A DNA stretch of 64,000 bases from Rhodococcus sp. 105337 (GCF_012844225.1 NZ_JABAGQ010000005.1:238024-302023), one strand, 5' to 3'; counted from the stretch's first letter, positions 55,673 to 63,775 are shown. Numbers and translations are program-made. The notes: a model not told the origin generated them from the sequence alone.

Positions 55673-56101
55673 TCAGATACGCAGGGCAGTGAACGGCGCG
55701 ACCGGAATGTTGCGCACCACGAACCACAGTGCGATCACCGCGAGCGCGAAGTGCGGAGCCCAGCGGAACCTGCTCCAGCGTGGTCCCGCTGCGGTCCCGC
55801 GAATCCGGCCGACGGTCCACACCGCGAACGCCGCCAGCAGGCCCGCCACCGCGACGACGCCCAACGCGTTGTAGTGCAGCGCCGCCGGGATATCCAGGTG
55901 CACCAGCGAATACAGCATTCGCGACATCCCGCACCCCGGACAGTAGACGCCGAAGATCGTGAAGGTGGGGCACGGTGGGATCACTCCGCCCGGAGTGGTC
56001 GGGTCGGCCCAGACGACAGCCGCGCACGCACACGCCGCACCCGCCGCGACGAGTGTCGGGGCGGTCAGGCGCGCGAGCGCGGGTCGCACGGTGTCGCTCA
56101 T
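55673..56101 (-). CDS. DUF2752 membrane protein
   Basis: A 142-residue protein with about three hydrophobic helices and the DUF2752 signature CPTFTIFGVYCPGCGMSRMLYSL, with four Cys close to the membrane surface. Function unknown; a metal or redox role of the Cys is possible. ATG 56101 overlaps the stop of the RibD-type reductase gene. Convergent with the sigma-like gene. Confidence 0.75.
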   Translation of the reverse strand: MSDTVRPALARLTAPTLVAAGAACACAAVVWADPTTPGGVIPPCPTFTIFGVYCPGCGMSRMLYSLVHLDIPAALHYNALGVVAVAGLLAAFAVWTVGRIRGTAAGPRWSRFRWAPHFALAVIALWFVVRNIPVAPFTALRI

Positions 56102-56688
56102 GCCGAGTCCACGGGGGGTCGATCGGACCGCACTTTCGGGCGGTAGGTCCGCCCGAAACTGCGCGGACTGTCCTCGTAGATGTCGATCAACTCCCAGTCG
56201 AGTCGTCGACCGCCCGGCACGTCGAAGATGCGGGTGCCGTCGCCGAGAAACACCGGGGCGACGAAAACCTGCAACTCGTCGATCAGATCGTGCTCGAGCG
56301 CCTGCCGGGCGATATCCGCGCTGATGATCTGCACGTCCCGATCGCCCGCGATCTCCTGAGCGCGACGAATCGCTTCCACGATGTCGCAGTTCATCGCGAC
56401 GACGGTCGGATCGTCGGCGAGTTCTTCCGGCCGGTGGGTGAGGATGAATTCGGTTCCCGACCAGGCGCCCCCGTAAGCCTGGGAGGTCACTTCGTCGCGT
56501 TCGTCCTGCTGCTCCTTCGCCGCGTCGTAGCCTGCGCGGCCGGAGATGATCACCGCAACATCCCCCGCCATGCGTTCCGTGGTGCCCTCGGCCATCGGTT
56601 CGGCCGCGGACAACCAACTCATGTCGTGCCCGGGACCGGCGATGAAGCCGTCGATCGAGCACGTGAATCCCCAAGCCACCTTGCCCAT
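56098..56688 (-). CDS. RibD C-terminal/dihydrofolate reductase-fold protein
   Basis: A 196-residue NADPH reductase-fold protein (GKVAWGFTCSIDGFIAGPGHDMSW, VIISGRAGYDAA, IISADIARQALEHDLIDELQVFVAPVFLGDG). The family includes the RibD reductase domain and several standalone oxidoreductases. Alone it is unlikely to make riboflavin. It overlaps the DUF2752 gene by four bases. Confidence 0.78.
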   Translation of the reverse strand: MGKVAWGFTCSIDGFIAGPGHDMSWLSAAEPMAEGTTERMAGDVAVIISGRAGYDAAKEQQDERDEVTSQAYGGAWSGTEFILTHRPEELADDPTVVAMNCDIVEAIRRAQEIAGDRDVQIISADIARQALEHDLIDELQVFVAPVFLGDGTRIFDVPGGRRLDWELIDIYEDSPRSFGRTYRPKVRSDRPPVDSA

Positions 56689-56719
56689 CTCTACTCCTTG
56701 CCGGTCGACGGTCCGGAGG

Positions 56720-57307
56720 TCACCGGTTCGCCCGCGCTTCCAGCCTTGCCCGTGCGACGGGCCATTCGTCGTCCGTCATCGAGAACAGTGCGGTCGTACG
56801 CCACGAGCCGTCTCGGCGCCGGCGGTGTTTGCGCAGCAATCCTTCGTGCCGGGCACCGAGGCGCGCGAGCGCCTCGCGCGAGCGATTGTTGAATTCGTCG
56901 GTGTGCCACTCCACACGCACCGCACGAAGGTCGTCGAAGGCATGCCGCAACAACAGCAGTTTCGCTTCCGTGTTGACGTGCGTGCGCTGGGCCGACGTCG
57001 CCAGCCAGGTATGGCCGATCGTGAGTTTGCGGTGTTCCGGTTCGAGCAGGTAGTACGACGTGGACCCGACGACCGCGCCCGTGTCCTTGTCGATCACCGC
57101 GTAGGGCTGCCGATCCGGATCGTCCACCGCGCTGCGGACGAACGATTCCGCGTCCGCGGGAGTGCGGATCACGGCAGCGGACCAGCGGAAGATCTCGTCG
57201 GGATCGTCGGCCGCCTCGAGCAGTCGCGGCGCGTGCGCGACTGTGAGCGGATCGAGCCGCACGCGCGCACCCTCGAGAGACGGGTGGTCGGACCAGATGT
57301 CGCTCAT
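56720..57307 (-). CDS. GNAT family N-acetyltransferase (RimJ/RimL-like)
   Basis: A 195-residue acetyltransferase. The acetyl-CoA site is seen in LTIGHTWLATSAQRTHVNTEAKLLLLRHAFDDL, where RimJ-type enzymes have the Q/RxxG/A loop, and the following VEWHTDEFNNRSREALARLGARHEGLL is a typical C-terminal block. The acceptor is unknown. Its ATG overlaps the GT87 gene stop by four bases. Confidence 0.8.
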   Translation of the reverse strand: MSDIWSDHPSLEGARVRLDPLTVAHAPRLLEAADDPDEIFRWSAAVIRTPADAESFVRSAVDDPDRQPYAVIDKDTGAVVGSTSYYLLEPEHRKLTIGHTWLATSAQRTHVNTEAKLLLLRHAFDDLRAVRVEWHTDEFNNRSREALARLGARHEGLLRKHRRRRDGSWRTTALFSMTDDEWPVARARLEARANR

Positions 57308-58644
57308 CGAACGCTTTCCGTGCCGAGGGCTTCCCGACCTCGCTCCGCGGGTGGAGTACCGGGCGGCGGACGCCGCGGTGCGCGCAGGAAGACGAAGAAC
57401 AGTACGACCAACAGTATCGCGCGTCCCCACACACCGATCGTGGTGAGAACGAGAGGTAGTTCGATGTCGATCGCACCTCCGGTCGCGTAGAACCAGCGGA
57501 AGACACCGATACCGATCGCGAGGTCGACGAGGAGGTATGCCGCGACAAGCCGCCACGGAACCTGCAGCAGGACCAGCAGCGGCAACAACCACAGCGTGTA
57601 CTGGGGTGAGTGGACTTTGTGGAAGAGCATGAAGCCGCACAACATCGCGGCCGCAACCGGCAGCCACGGATACGGGCCCCCACGGAGATACCGCCGGCGG
57701 CCGAGCCACAGGGCGAGGAGGAACGACGCGGCGATGAGCAGCGGAGACGCGACGGCGACGACCTCGTTGAATTCCGGTGTCACGCCCGTGCCCTCGTAAC
57801 CACCCAGCAAAGGCCGCAGACCCCAGAACCAGACCGAGTTGCTCGTCCCGTCGGCGGCGCGGTTCTGCTGGAACGTGAACGACGCACGCCAGCCTTCGTA
57901 CCCGAGGACGGCGAACGGAAGGTTGATCGCGACAGTCGTCGCCACCGCGGCGCCGGCGACCGCAAGCGCGCCCCGCACGTCACGCACCGTGCCGGCCGCA
58001 CGACCGCCCGTGAACATGTAGATCATCAGCGGCAGGACGAAGATGCCCGGATAGATCTTCAGGCAGAACCCGACCGCGAGAAGCGCGGCCGCAAGAACGC
58101 CGCGCGTGCGCAACGACCAGCGTTCGACGCCGACCACCGCGATCGCCAGGACGGTGATCGCGACGACCGGGAGATCCCAGTTGAGGAACGCGTAGAGCAC
58201 CAGTGGAGGTGTCGCCGACCACGCCAGCGCTGCCCATCCGGCGAGGCGCGCGAGCAGCCACGCCGTGAGGAGTCCGAACGGCGCGAGGAGCAGTGCGGAC
58301 CGCAGCAGGAAGTCGGCGTCGGTATGGACGCCGATCGCGCCCAGCCACATCAGCAGACCGCTGAGCACGGGATATTCGACGGTGCTTCCGACGAGATTCC
58401 CGGCCGCGTCGATGCTGCCGTCGACGAAGGGGAACCGGTGGAGATTGATGCCACGTCCGAGCCACAACTGCTGGATGTCGGAATAACAGACGTGCGCGTC
58501 CTTGATGTCCTCGAAGCGGATCGTGCGACCGAGTTCGTCGAACGGTGCACCCGCGCAGCGGGCTTTGTTGAGGTATCCGAGCCAGAGCGCGATCGCGCAG
58601 GTCAGGACGGCGACGAGCGAGATCGTCCTGGGGCTCGTGCGCAT
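57304..58644 (-). CDS. GT87-type membrane protein, second copy
   Basis: A 446-residue polytopic protein with about ten to eleven helices, related in plan to the Rv0051-like protein 2 kb away: CYSDIQQLWLGRGINLHRFPF and VEYPVLSGLLMWL in the first loop, LKIYPGIFVLPLM, and HKVHSPQYTLWLLPLLVLL near the end. Likely a polyprenol-phosphate-sugar-dependent glycosyltransferase of the envelope. It is coupled to the downstream GNAT gene. Confidence 0.75.
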   Translation of the reverse strand: MRTSPRTISLVAVLTCAIALWLGYLNKARCAGAPFDELGRTIRFEDIKDAHVCYSDIQQLWLGRGINLHRFPFVDGSIDAAGNLVGSTVEYPVLSGLLMWLGAIGVHTDADFLLRSALLLAPFGLLTAWLLARLAGWAALAWSATPPLVLYAFLNWDLPVVAITVLAIAVVGVERWSLRTRGVLAAALLAVGFCLKIYPGIFVLPLMIYMFTGGRAAGTVRDVRGALAVAGAAVATTVAINLPFAVLGYEGWRASFTFQQNRAADGTSNSVWFWGLRPLLGGYEGTGVTPEFNEVVAVASPLLIAASFLLALWLGRRRYLRGGPYPWLPVAAAMLCGFMLFHKVHSPQYTLWLLPLLVLLQVPWRLVAAYLLVDLAIGIGVFRWFYATGGAIDIELPLVLTTIGVWGRAILLVVLFFVFLRAPRRPPPGTPPAERGREALGTESVR

Positions 58645-58747
58645 GTCCTCACCCTAGGTCAAATCCGCTGCCCGGGGCGGAGGTCGATTTCCCTGGTCAG
58701 GGATGGCTCATGTACCCTTCTTGGGTTGCTGACGCAACGACCCTCCT

Positions 58748-58766
58748 GTCACGGATCGTCCGTGAC
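58748..58766 (+). promoter_or_regulatory. Hairpin in the rpsF leader
   Basis: GTCACGGA-TCG-TCCGTGAC, a perfect 8-bp stem, lies about 16 bases before AGGAGGTGATGAGG and the rpsF ATG. A smaller GTTGC-TGAC-GCAAC stem (58724-58737) lies upstream. A leader site bound by S6:S18 is known for many rpsF mRNAs; whether this is one is uncertain. A -10-like TACCCT is at 58713-58718. Confidence 0.4.
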
Positions 58767-58798
58767 CGTTCACAGTCCATAGGAGGTGATGAGGTCTT

Positions 58799-59086
58799 AT
58801 GCGTCATTACGAATTGATGATCATCCTGGACCCCAGCCTGGATGAGCGCACTGTTGCTCCCTCGCTGGATACGTTCCTCAATGTTGTTCGCCAAGAAGGC
58901 GGCAAGGTCGACAAGGTCGACGTGTGGGGTAAGCGTCGTCTCGCATTCGAGATCGCGAAGCAGAGCGAAGGCATCTACGCGGTTATCGACATCAGCGCGA
59001 CGCCCGCCACGGTTGCAGAGCTGGATCGCCAGCTCGGCCTGAACGAGTCGGTGCTTCGCACCAAGGTTCTGCGCCACGGCAAGTGA
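58799..59086 (+). CDS. rpsF: Small ribosomal subunit protein bS6
   Basis: A 95-residue S6 protein of the 30S platform ([33 protein letters not shown], ending [10 protein letters not shown]). Binds S18 and 16S rRNA. Length is normal. ATG 58799 has a strong AGGAGGTGATGAGG. First gene of rpsF-ssb-rpsR-rplI, the conserved order in actinobacteria. Confidence 0.97.
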   Translation: MRHYELMIILDPSLDERTVAPSLDTFLNVVRQEGGKVDKVDVWGKRRLAFEIAKQSEGIYAVIDISATPATVAELDRQLGLNESVLRTKVLRHGK

Positions 59087-59150
59087 GCCTGTCGGCGCCT
59101 GGCCGTAGGCTCTGGCGCATCAGGTCTCCACACACAGCAGGAGGAACCAC

Positions 59151-59672
59151 ATGGCAGGCGATACCGTCATCACCGTGGTCGGCAATCTGACCGCCGATCC
59201 CGAACTGCGTTTCACCCCGGCGGGTGCCGCGGTCGCGAACTTCACGGTCGCGTCCACTCCCCGCATCTTCGACCGTCAGTCCAACGAATGGAAAGACGGC
59301 GACGCTCTGTTCATGCGCTGCAATATCTGGCGCGAGGCAGCGGAGAACGTAGCCGAAAGCTTGACCCGGGGCTCGCGCGTCATCGTGCAGGGCCGGCTCA
59401 AGCAGCGCAGCTACGAAACGCGTGAAGGCGAAAAGCGCACTGTCGTGGAGCTCGAGGTCGACGAGATCGGCCCTTCGCTCCGCTATGCCACCGCCAAGGT
59501 CAGCAAGGCCGGTCGTGGTGGCGGCGGCGGAGGCGGCTTCGGTGGTTCTTCCGGCGGATCGGGCGGTGGACGCCCTAGTTCCAACGCGAACGTCGGCGGC
59601 GACGACCCGTGGGGCAATGCCCCGCAGGCCGGCTCGTTCGGCGGTTCCGGGGACGACGAGCCCCCGTTCTGA
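59151..59672 (+). CDS. ssb: Single-stranded DNA-binding protein
   Basis: A 173-residue SSB. Residues 1-115 form the OB fold ([40 protein letters not shown]). A Gly-rich flexible linker follows, ending with the acidic tip DDEPPF that recruits replication and repair proteins. ATG 59151 has AGGAGG. It binds exposed single strands during replication. Confidence 0.97.
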   Translation: MAGDTVITVVGNLTADPELRFTPAGAAVANFTVASTPRIFDRQSNEWKDGDALFMRCNIWREAAENVAESLTRGSRVIVQGRLKQRSYETREGEKRTVVELEVDEIGPSLRYATAKVSKAGRGGGGGGGFGGSSGGSGGGRPSSNANVGGDDPWGNAPQAGSFGGSGDDEPPF

Positions 59673-59714
59673 TCCGACCTTCGATCGGAACATCCAGAAG
59701 TACGGAGAAAGACC

Positions 59715-59957
59715 ATGCCTAAGTCGCCCGCGCGCGAGAAGGTTTTGAAGAAGAAGGTCTGCGCTTTCTGCAAGGAAAAGAACACGCAGATCGATTACAA
59801 GGACACAACGCTGCTGCGTAAGTACGTCAGCGATCGCGGAAAGATCCGCGCTCGCCGCGTCACCGGCAACTGCGTGCAGCACCAGCGCGATATCGCTGTT
59901 GCTGTCAAGAACTCCCGTGAGGTCGCTTTGCTGCCTTACGTCTCGACGGCTCGCTAG
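59715..59957 (+). CDS. rpsR: Small ribosomal subunit protein bS18, Cys-containing form
   Basis: An 80-residue S18 ([40 protein letters not shown]). It keeps Cys16-x2-Cys19 and Cys53, so it is the zinc-type (C+) paralogue. Actinobacteria often carry a Cys-free S18 elsewhere that replaces it in zinc shortage; none is in the window. Confidence 0.96.
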   Translation: MPKSPAREKVLKKKVCAFCKEKNTQIDYKDTTLLRKYVSDRGKIRARRVTGNCVQHQRDIAVAVKNSREVALLPYVSTAR

Positions 59958-59974
59958 GAAAGGGAGGGAACACG

Positions 59975-60430
59975 ATGAAGCTCATCCTCACCGCTGACGT
60001 GGACAACCTCGGTGCGCCTGGCGACACCGTTGAGGTCAAGGACGGCTACGGCCGCAACTACCTGCTGCCCCGCGGCCTGGCGATCGTCGCCACCCGTGGC
60101 GCCGAGAAGCAGGTCGAGGGCATCCGCCGTGCACAGGAAGCGCGCGCTGTGCGCGGCCTGGAGCACGCCAAGGAGCTCAAGACCGCTATCGAGGGTCTCG
60201 AGAGCGTCTCGCTCAACGTCAAGACCGCCGGTGACTCGGGCAAGCTGTTCGGCTCGGTTACCGCGGCCGACGTTGCCGGTGCCATCAAGGCTGCCGGTGG
60301 CCCGGTTGTCGACAAGCGCCTCGTCGAGCTGCCCAAGGCTCACATCAAGGCGACCGGCAAGCACCAGGTCGTCGTGAAGCTGCACCCGGACGTCGTCGCG
60401 AAGTTCACGCTGGACGTCGTGAGCGCCTGA
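59975..60430 (+). CDS. rplI: Large ribosomal subunit protein bL9
   Basis: A 151-residue L9 ([36 protein letters not shown], then a long central helix and C-terminal domain). ATG 59975 has GGGAGGG. Last gene of the ribosomal operon; a strong terminator follows nine bases after the stop. Confidence 0.97.
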   Translation: MKLILTADVDNLGAPGDTVEVKDGYGRNYLLPRGLAIVATRGAEKQVEGIRRAQEARAVRGLEHAKELKTAIEGLESVSLNVKTAGDSGKLFGSVTAADVAGAIKAAGGPVVDKRLVELPKAHIKATGKHQVVVKLHPDVVAKFTLDVVSA

Positions 60431-60439
60431 TTTCCGGTT

Positions 60440-60476
60440 CGAGGAGCCCCGCGCGATGGTTGCGCGGGGCTCCTCG
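60440..60476 (+). terminator. Terminator of the rpsF-rplI operon
   Basis: A perfect 15-bp GC-rich stem (60440-60454 with 60462-60476; arm CGAGGAGCCCCGCGC) and a 7-base loop GATGGTT begin nine bases after the rplI stop. Confidence 0.9.
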
Positions 60477-60481
60477 GCATC

Positions 60482-60748
60482 TGTGCACAACCTGTGGATG
60501 GCGGGTGTGGGTAAACGCACCGGTGTGACTCGGGTCATATCGTTTCGGGAACGAACAGATGAACACGCCCGGGCGGCATTGTTATCGCGACACGCCGAAA
60601 ATTCCTTCTTCCACAGGGCTGAACAGCCATTTTCCCTAGTTAACCTGCATCGTTATCAAATGTGAGATGCGTTCTCCCCAGGTTATCCACATCAGGTGCA
60701 CAACCCTGTCCACCTGATTCCACAATCTATCCCCAACTGTGTGCACAA
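60482..60748. promoter_or_regulatory. Cluster of DnaA-box-like 9-mers upstream of dnaB
   Basis: A perfect box TTATCCACA is at 60683-60691. TTGTGCACA occurs on the minus strand at 60482-60490 and at 60740-60748. Weaker matches lie at 60492-60500, 60608-60616 (TCTTCCACA), 60696-60704 (TTGTGCACC, minus) and 60705-60713. Locally AT-richer sequence (about 60628-60665, CTAGTTAACC and CGTTATCAAATG) lies between. The segment fills most of the 515-base gap before dnaB and holds no credible gene. It may be a DnaA-controlled promoter or a DnaA reservoir. Confidence 0.5.
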
Positions 60749-60754
60749 CCCGAT

Positions 60755-60783
60755 TTGGTCGCCCTCGAAATCGTCCCTAACGT
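60755..60783 (+). promoter_or_regulatory. dnaB: Probable dnaB promoter
   Basis: TTGGTC (60755-60760), 17 bases, then TAACGT (60778-60783) fits an actinobacterial housekeeping promoter (TTGNNN, TANNNT). It would give a leader of about 155 bases. The last DnaA-like box ends six bases before the -35. Confidence 0.4.
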
Positions 60784-60860
60784 CGAGCGCGCAACTCTCC
60801 CTCGTGGGGAGCTGCAACCCACTGCGGTGTCGGTGGGGACGAGTAGAACGTGGAGTGTTT

Positions 60861-60879
60861 CCCGGTGGCGCCCACCGGG
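60861..60879 (+). other. Hairpin in the dnaB leader
   Basis: CCCGGTGG-CGC-CCACCGGG, a perfect 8-bp stem with a three-base loop, 67 bases before the dnaB start. Role unknown. Confidence 0.4.
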
Positions 60880-60945
60880 AGTCGGTACGGGTCAACGGCC
60901 GGCGAACCACCGGGCGACGGTATTTGGACGGAAGGCGGCATCACG

Positions 60946-63150
60946 TTGGCTGTTGTGGACGATCGTGGCCATTCCGACTATCCGGGGCCCCCTGACGAAG
61001 ACTCAGGTGGTGACTTCGGTCGCCAGCCCCCGCAGGACATGGTTGCCGAGCAGTCCGTCATCGGCGGCATGCTGCTGAGCAAGGACGCCATTGCCGACGT
61101 TCTCGAAGTGCTGCGCCCCGGCGATTTCTATCGCCCCGCTCACCAAGCCATCTACGACTCGATCCTCGACCTCTACAGCCGCGGCGAACCCGCCGACCCC
61201 GTCACCGTGTCGGCCGAACTCGACCGCCGAGGCGAGCTCAAGCGCATCGGCGGCCCCGCGTACCTCGTCACCCTGACCCAGACGGTGCCTACTGCCGCGA
61301 ACGCCGGCTTCTACGCCGAGATCGTTGCGGAGAAGGCCATCCTGCGACGGCTCGTCGAAGCGGGCACGCGCATCGTCCAATACGGATATGCCGGCTCGGA
61401 CGGTCAGGACGTCGCAGAAGTCGTCGACCGTGCGCAGGCCGAGATCTTCGATGTGTCCGAGCGGCGCACCACCGAAGACTTCGTGGCCCTCGAAGAACTG
61501 CTGCAGCCGACGATGGACGAGATCGACTCCATCGCCAGCCGCGGCGGCATCTCGGTCGGCGTGCCTACGGGGTTCGCCGAACTCGACGAACTCACCAACG
61601 GACTGCATCCGGGACAGATGATCATCGTCGCCGCCCGTCCCGGCGTCGGCAAGGCTCTCGCCCTCGACACCCCGCTCCCCACACCCACCGGATGGACCAC
61701 CATGGGTGAGGTCCGCGTCGGCGACGAACTGCTCGCTCCCGACGGAAAGCCCACCCGCGTGCTCGCGGCCACCGAGATCATGCGCGACCGGCCCTGTTTC
61801 GATGTCGTGTTCTCCGACGGCACGGTGCTCGTCGCCGACGAACAGCACCAGTGGCGCACCGCCGACGGGGTGGTGCGCACCACCGGCGAACTCGCCGCCA
61901 CCGTCGACGCCGGTCACGCGGTCCCCCACACCGATCCCTTGGCCCTCCCCCCGGCAGACCTACCGGTCGCACCGTTCACCCTCGGTGCGTGGCTCGGCGG
62001 CCCTCCCTCCGACGCAGAGGTACACATGCGGGTGGAAGGGGAAGGCGGGTTCACCGAAGAATTGATGTCGCTCGGGGCGCACATTCCCGTCGAATACCAG
62101 CGCGGCTCGATCGTGCAGCGCCGCGACCTGCTCGCCGGCCTTCTCGACGCCGGCGGTCGCATCGACGACGACGGCACCATCCGCTTCTCCACCGGGCGCG
62201 AGCGCCTCGCCCACGACCTCGCCGAACTCGTTGCGGGCTTGGGCTACGCGTGCACCGTCGACGACGGAGTGGTGTCGTTCACCGCCGACGACGACGTCTT
62301 CGTCCTTCCGAGCAAGGCAGTGCGCCACAAGGAATGCCGCACCGCCGTGGCTCGCGAACGGCACATCGTGGCCGTTCGCCCGGTCGCGTCGGTGCCCGTC
62401 CGCTGCGTGGAGGTCGACGGTGACCACATGTACCTCGCGGGTCGTGCGATGGTGCCCACGCACAATTCGACTCTCGGCATGGACTTCATGCGGTCGTGCT
62501 CGATCAAGCACGGTATGGCGTCCGTCATCTTCTCCCTGGAGATGGGAAAGACGGAGATCGTCATGCGCTTGCTCTCCGCGGAGGCGAAGATCAAGCTCGG
62601 CGACATGCGTTCGGGTCGCATGACCGACGACGACTGGACCCGCCTCGCGCGGCGCATGAGCGAGATCAGCGAAGCGCCGCTCTACATCGACGATTCACCG
62701 AACCTGACGATGATGGAGATCCGCGCGAAAGCACGGCGGCTCAAGCAGAAACACGACATCCGTCTCATCGTCGTCGACTATCTGCAGCTGATGACCTCCG
62801 GTAAGAAGGTCGAGTCGCGCCAGCAGGAAGTCTCCGAATTCTCGCGTAGCCTCAAGCTTCTCGCGAAGGAACTCGAAGTTCCGGTCATCGCGATCTGTCA
62901 GCTCAACCGTGGTCCCGAACAGCGCACCGACAAGAAGCCGATGGTCTCCGACCTCCGCGAGTCGGGATCGCTCGAGCAGGACGCCGACATGGTGATCCTG
63001 TTGCATCGCCCCGACGCATTCGAGCGCGACGACCCGCGCGGTGGTGAAGCCGACCTGATCGTCGGTAAACACCGTAACGGTCCGACGGCGACGATCACCG
63101 TGGCTCACCAGCTGCACCTGTCGCGGTTCGTGGATATGGCGCGAGGCTGA
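60946..63150 (+). CDS. dnaB: Replicative DNA helicase DnaB, with intein
   Basis: A 734-residue precursor; removing the 271-residue intein leaves a 463-residue helicase that unwinds DNA at the fork. The N-terminal domain starts RQPPQDMVAEQSVIGGMLLS. The RecA-like motor has Walker A split as GVGK236 | intein | S508-T, then SVIFSLEMGK (motif H1a), LIVVDYLQLM (Walker B), CQLNRGPEQRTDKKP, and ESGSLEQDADMVILLHRP. The last is the site where the M. tuberculosis DnaB intein sits; here it is uninterrupted. TTG 60946 is chosen because LAVVDD matches the mycobacterial MAVVDD start and GGAAGG lies 11-16 bases upstream; ATG-type starts upstream give an unrelated N-terminus. Confidence 0.95.
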   Translation: MAVVDDRGHSDYPGPPDEDSGGDFGRQPPQDMVAEQSVIGGMLLSKDAIADVLEVLRPGDFYRPAHQAIYDSILDLYSRGEPADPVTVSAELDRRGELKRIGGPAYLVTLTQTVPTAANAGFYAEIVAEKAILRRLVEAGTRIVQYGYAGSDGQDVAEVVDRAQAEIFDVSERRTTEDFVALEELLQPTMDEIDSIASRGGISVGVPTGFAELDELTNGLHPGQMIIVAARPGVGKALALDTPLPTPTGWTTMGEVRVGDELLAPDGKPTRVLAATEIMRDRPCFDVVFSDGTVLVADEQHQWRTADGVVRTTGELAATVDAGHAVPHTDPLALPPADLPVAPFTLGAWLGGPPSDAEVHMRVEGEGGFTEELMSLGAHIPVEYQRGSIVQRRDLLAGLLDAGGRIDDDGTIRFSTGRERLAHDLAELVAGLGYACTVDDGVVSFTADDDVFVLPSKAVRHKECRTAVARERHIVAVRPVASVPVRCVEVDGDHMYLAGRAMVPTHNSTLGMDFMRSCSIKHGMASVIFSLEMGKTEIVMRLLSAEAKIKLGDMRSGRMTDDDWTRLARRMSEISEAPLYIDDSPNLTMMEIRAKARRLKQKHDIRLIVVDYLQLMTSGKKVESRQQEVSEFSRSLKLLAKELEVPVIAICQLNRGPEQRTDKKPMVSDLRESGSLEQDADMVILLHRPDAFERDDPRGGEADLIVGKHRNGPTATITVAHQLHLSRFVDMARG
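61654..62466 (+). mobile_element. Class 3 intein in the DnaB Walker A motif, endonuclease decayed
   Basis: 271 residues inserted between Lys236 and Ser508 of DnaB. Position 1 is Ala, not Cys or Ser. The class 3 triad is complete: Trp67 (block B, DEQHQWRT), Cys251 (block F, VPVRCVEVDG) and Thr269 (block G, VPTHN), with terminal His270-Asn271 and Ser at +1. Splicing would begin by attack of Cys251. The middle holds LAGLIDADG remnants: LGAWLGG at 110-116 and LLAGLLDAGG at 159-168, in which the catalytic acid positions are Gly116 and Gly167. The endonuclease should thus be inactive and the element no longer mobile, while splicing must persist for DnaB to work. Confidence 0.9.
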
Positions 63151-63168
63151 TTCGCCTATTGTCGTGCC

Positions 63169-63441
63169 GCGTCGATCGGCAGCGTGAGAGACGCGTACGA
63201 CAATGCTCTGGCCGAGTGCCCGATCGGGTTGTTCAAGAATGAAGTGATCGTCAAGGGAAACCCGTTCCAGCCCGGTCCCTACAGGTCTGTTGAGGACATC
63301 GAATACGCCACGATGGAGTGGGTCGACTGGTTCAGTCGCAGTCGCCCGCACAGCCGTCTCGGATACGGGCCGCCCGATGAATTCGAGGCGGCGTATTACG
63401 CTCGCCTTTCGACTCGACAACCGGAGATGTCACCGATATAG
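63169..63441 (+). pseudogene. IS3-family transposase, C-terminal remnant
   Basis: About 90 residues matching the end of an IS3-type OrfB integrase: GSVRDAYDNALAE with the final catalytic Glu of the DDE triad, IGLFKNEVI, YRSVEDIEYATMEWVDWF and RPHSRLGYGPPDEFEAAYY. The first two catalytic Asp and all upstream sequence are gone. It begins 18 bases after the dnaB stop, so an insertion was cut off there. A GTG at 63184 is inside the fragment and not a real start. Confidence 0.8.
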
Positions 63442-63524
63442 GAGCGGCAAGACGCCCGAGACGGTCCAGTAATAGCGTGTTCTCTCGTCAGCCCAGCCGG
63501 TAGCTGTTCCGATGAATCACGCGA
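63442..63524. other. Non-coding, lower-GC sequence after the IS3 remnant
   Basis: I see no gene, promoter or repeat. It is part of a 363-base stretch (63442-63804) that is visibly less GC-rich than the rest of the window, consistent with debris between two insertion sequence remnants. No terminal inverted repeat could be assigned. Confidence 0.4.
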
Positions 63525-63662
63525 TGGCCTTACTTCGTTCGGTCTCTACGCACCTACAAGCCCATTCAGCTGCAGCGCGTACACCACTTTGATGGACTCG
63601 ATCCCAACGGCATCGAAGACGAACTACCCCTGGCGGTAGATTGCTATAAGTTGCTCGAATGA
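63525..63662 (+). pseudogene. Unidentified gene remnant
   Basis: An open stretch of 45 codons without a start, reading WPYFVRSLRTYKPIQLQRV, then HHFDGLDPNGIEDELPLAVD and a CYKLLE end, preceded in frame by a stop (TGA 63513-63515). It looks like a real protein tail with host-atypical codons (TAT, AAG, TTG). Its TGA overlaps the ATG of the next short frame in the arrangement ATGA. I do not recognise the family. Confidence 0.35.
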
Positions 63663-63775
63663 CTAAAGCCGATCCGGTCGCGACGATAAATAAGTTTGAG
63701 CAGACATTGAGGGCGTCGGCTCAGATGCCGATAGTGCCCCGTGGAGTGGTGGACTTCGGATCGGCTCTGCAGTAG
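63659..63775 (+). CDS. Short hypothetical protein coupled to the preceding remnant
   Basis: 38 residues starting MTKADPVATINKFEQTLRAS and ending GVVDFGSALQ. The ATG lies in the stop of the previous frame, the typical arrangement of a coupled gene pair. It may be a truncated N-terminus of a longer protein. No family recognised, and it could be non-functional. Confidence 0.25.
   Translation: MTKADPVATINKFEQTLRASAQMPIVPRGVVDFGSALQ

Noticed and set aside
60482..60945. The DnaA-box region as the chromosomal oriC
   Set aside because: dnaA, dnaN and rpmH are not adjacent, and only one perfect box is present. A regulatory site is more likely.
60850..60945. Upstream extension of DnaB
   Set aside because: The 32 extra residues do not resemble DnaB, overlap a hairpin, and the TTG at 60946 gives the AVVDD start known from mycobacteria.
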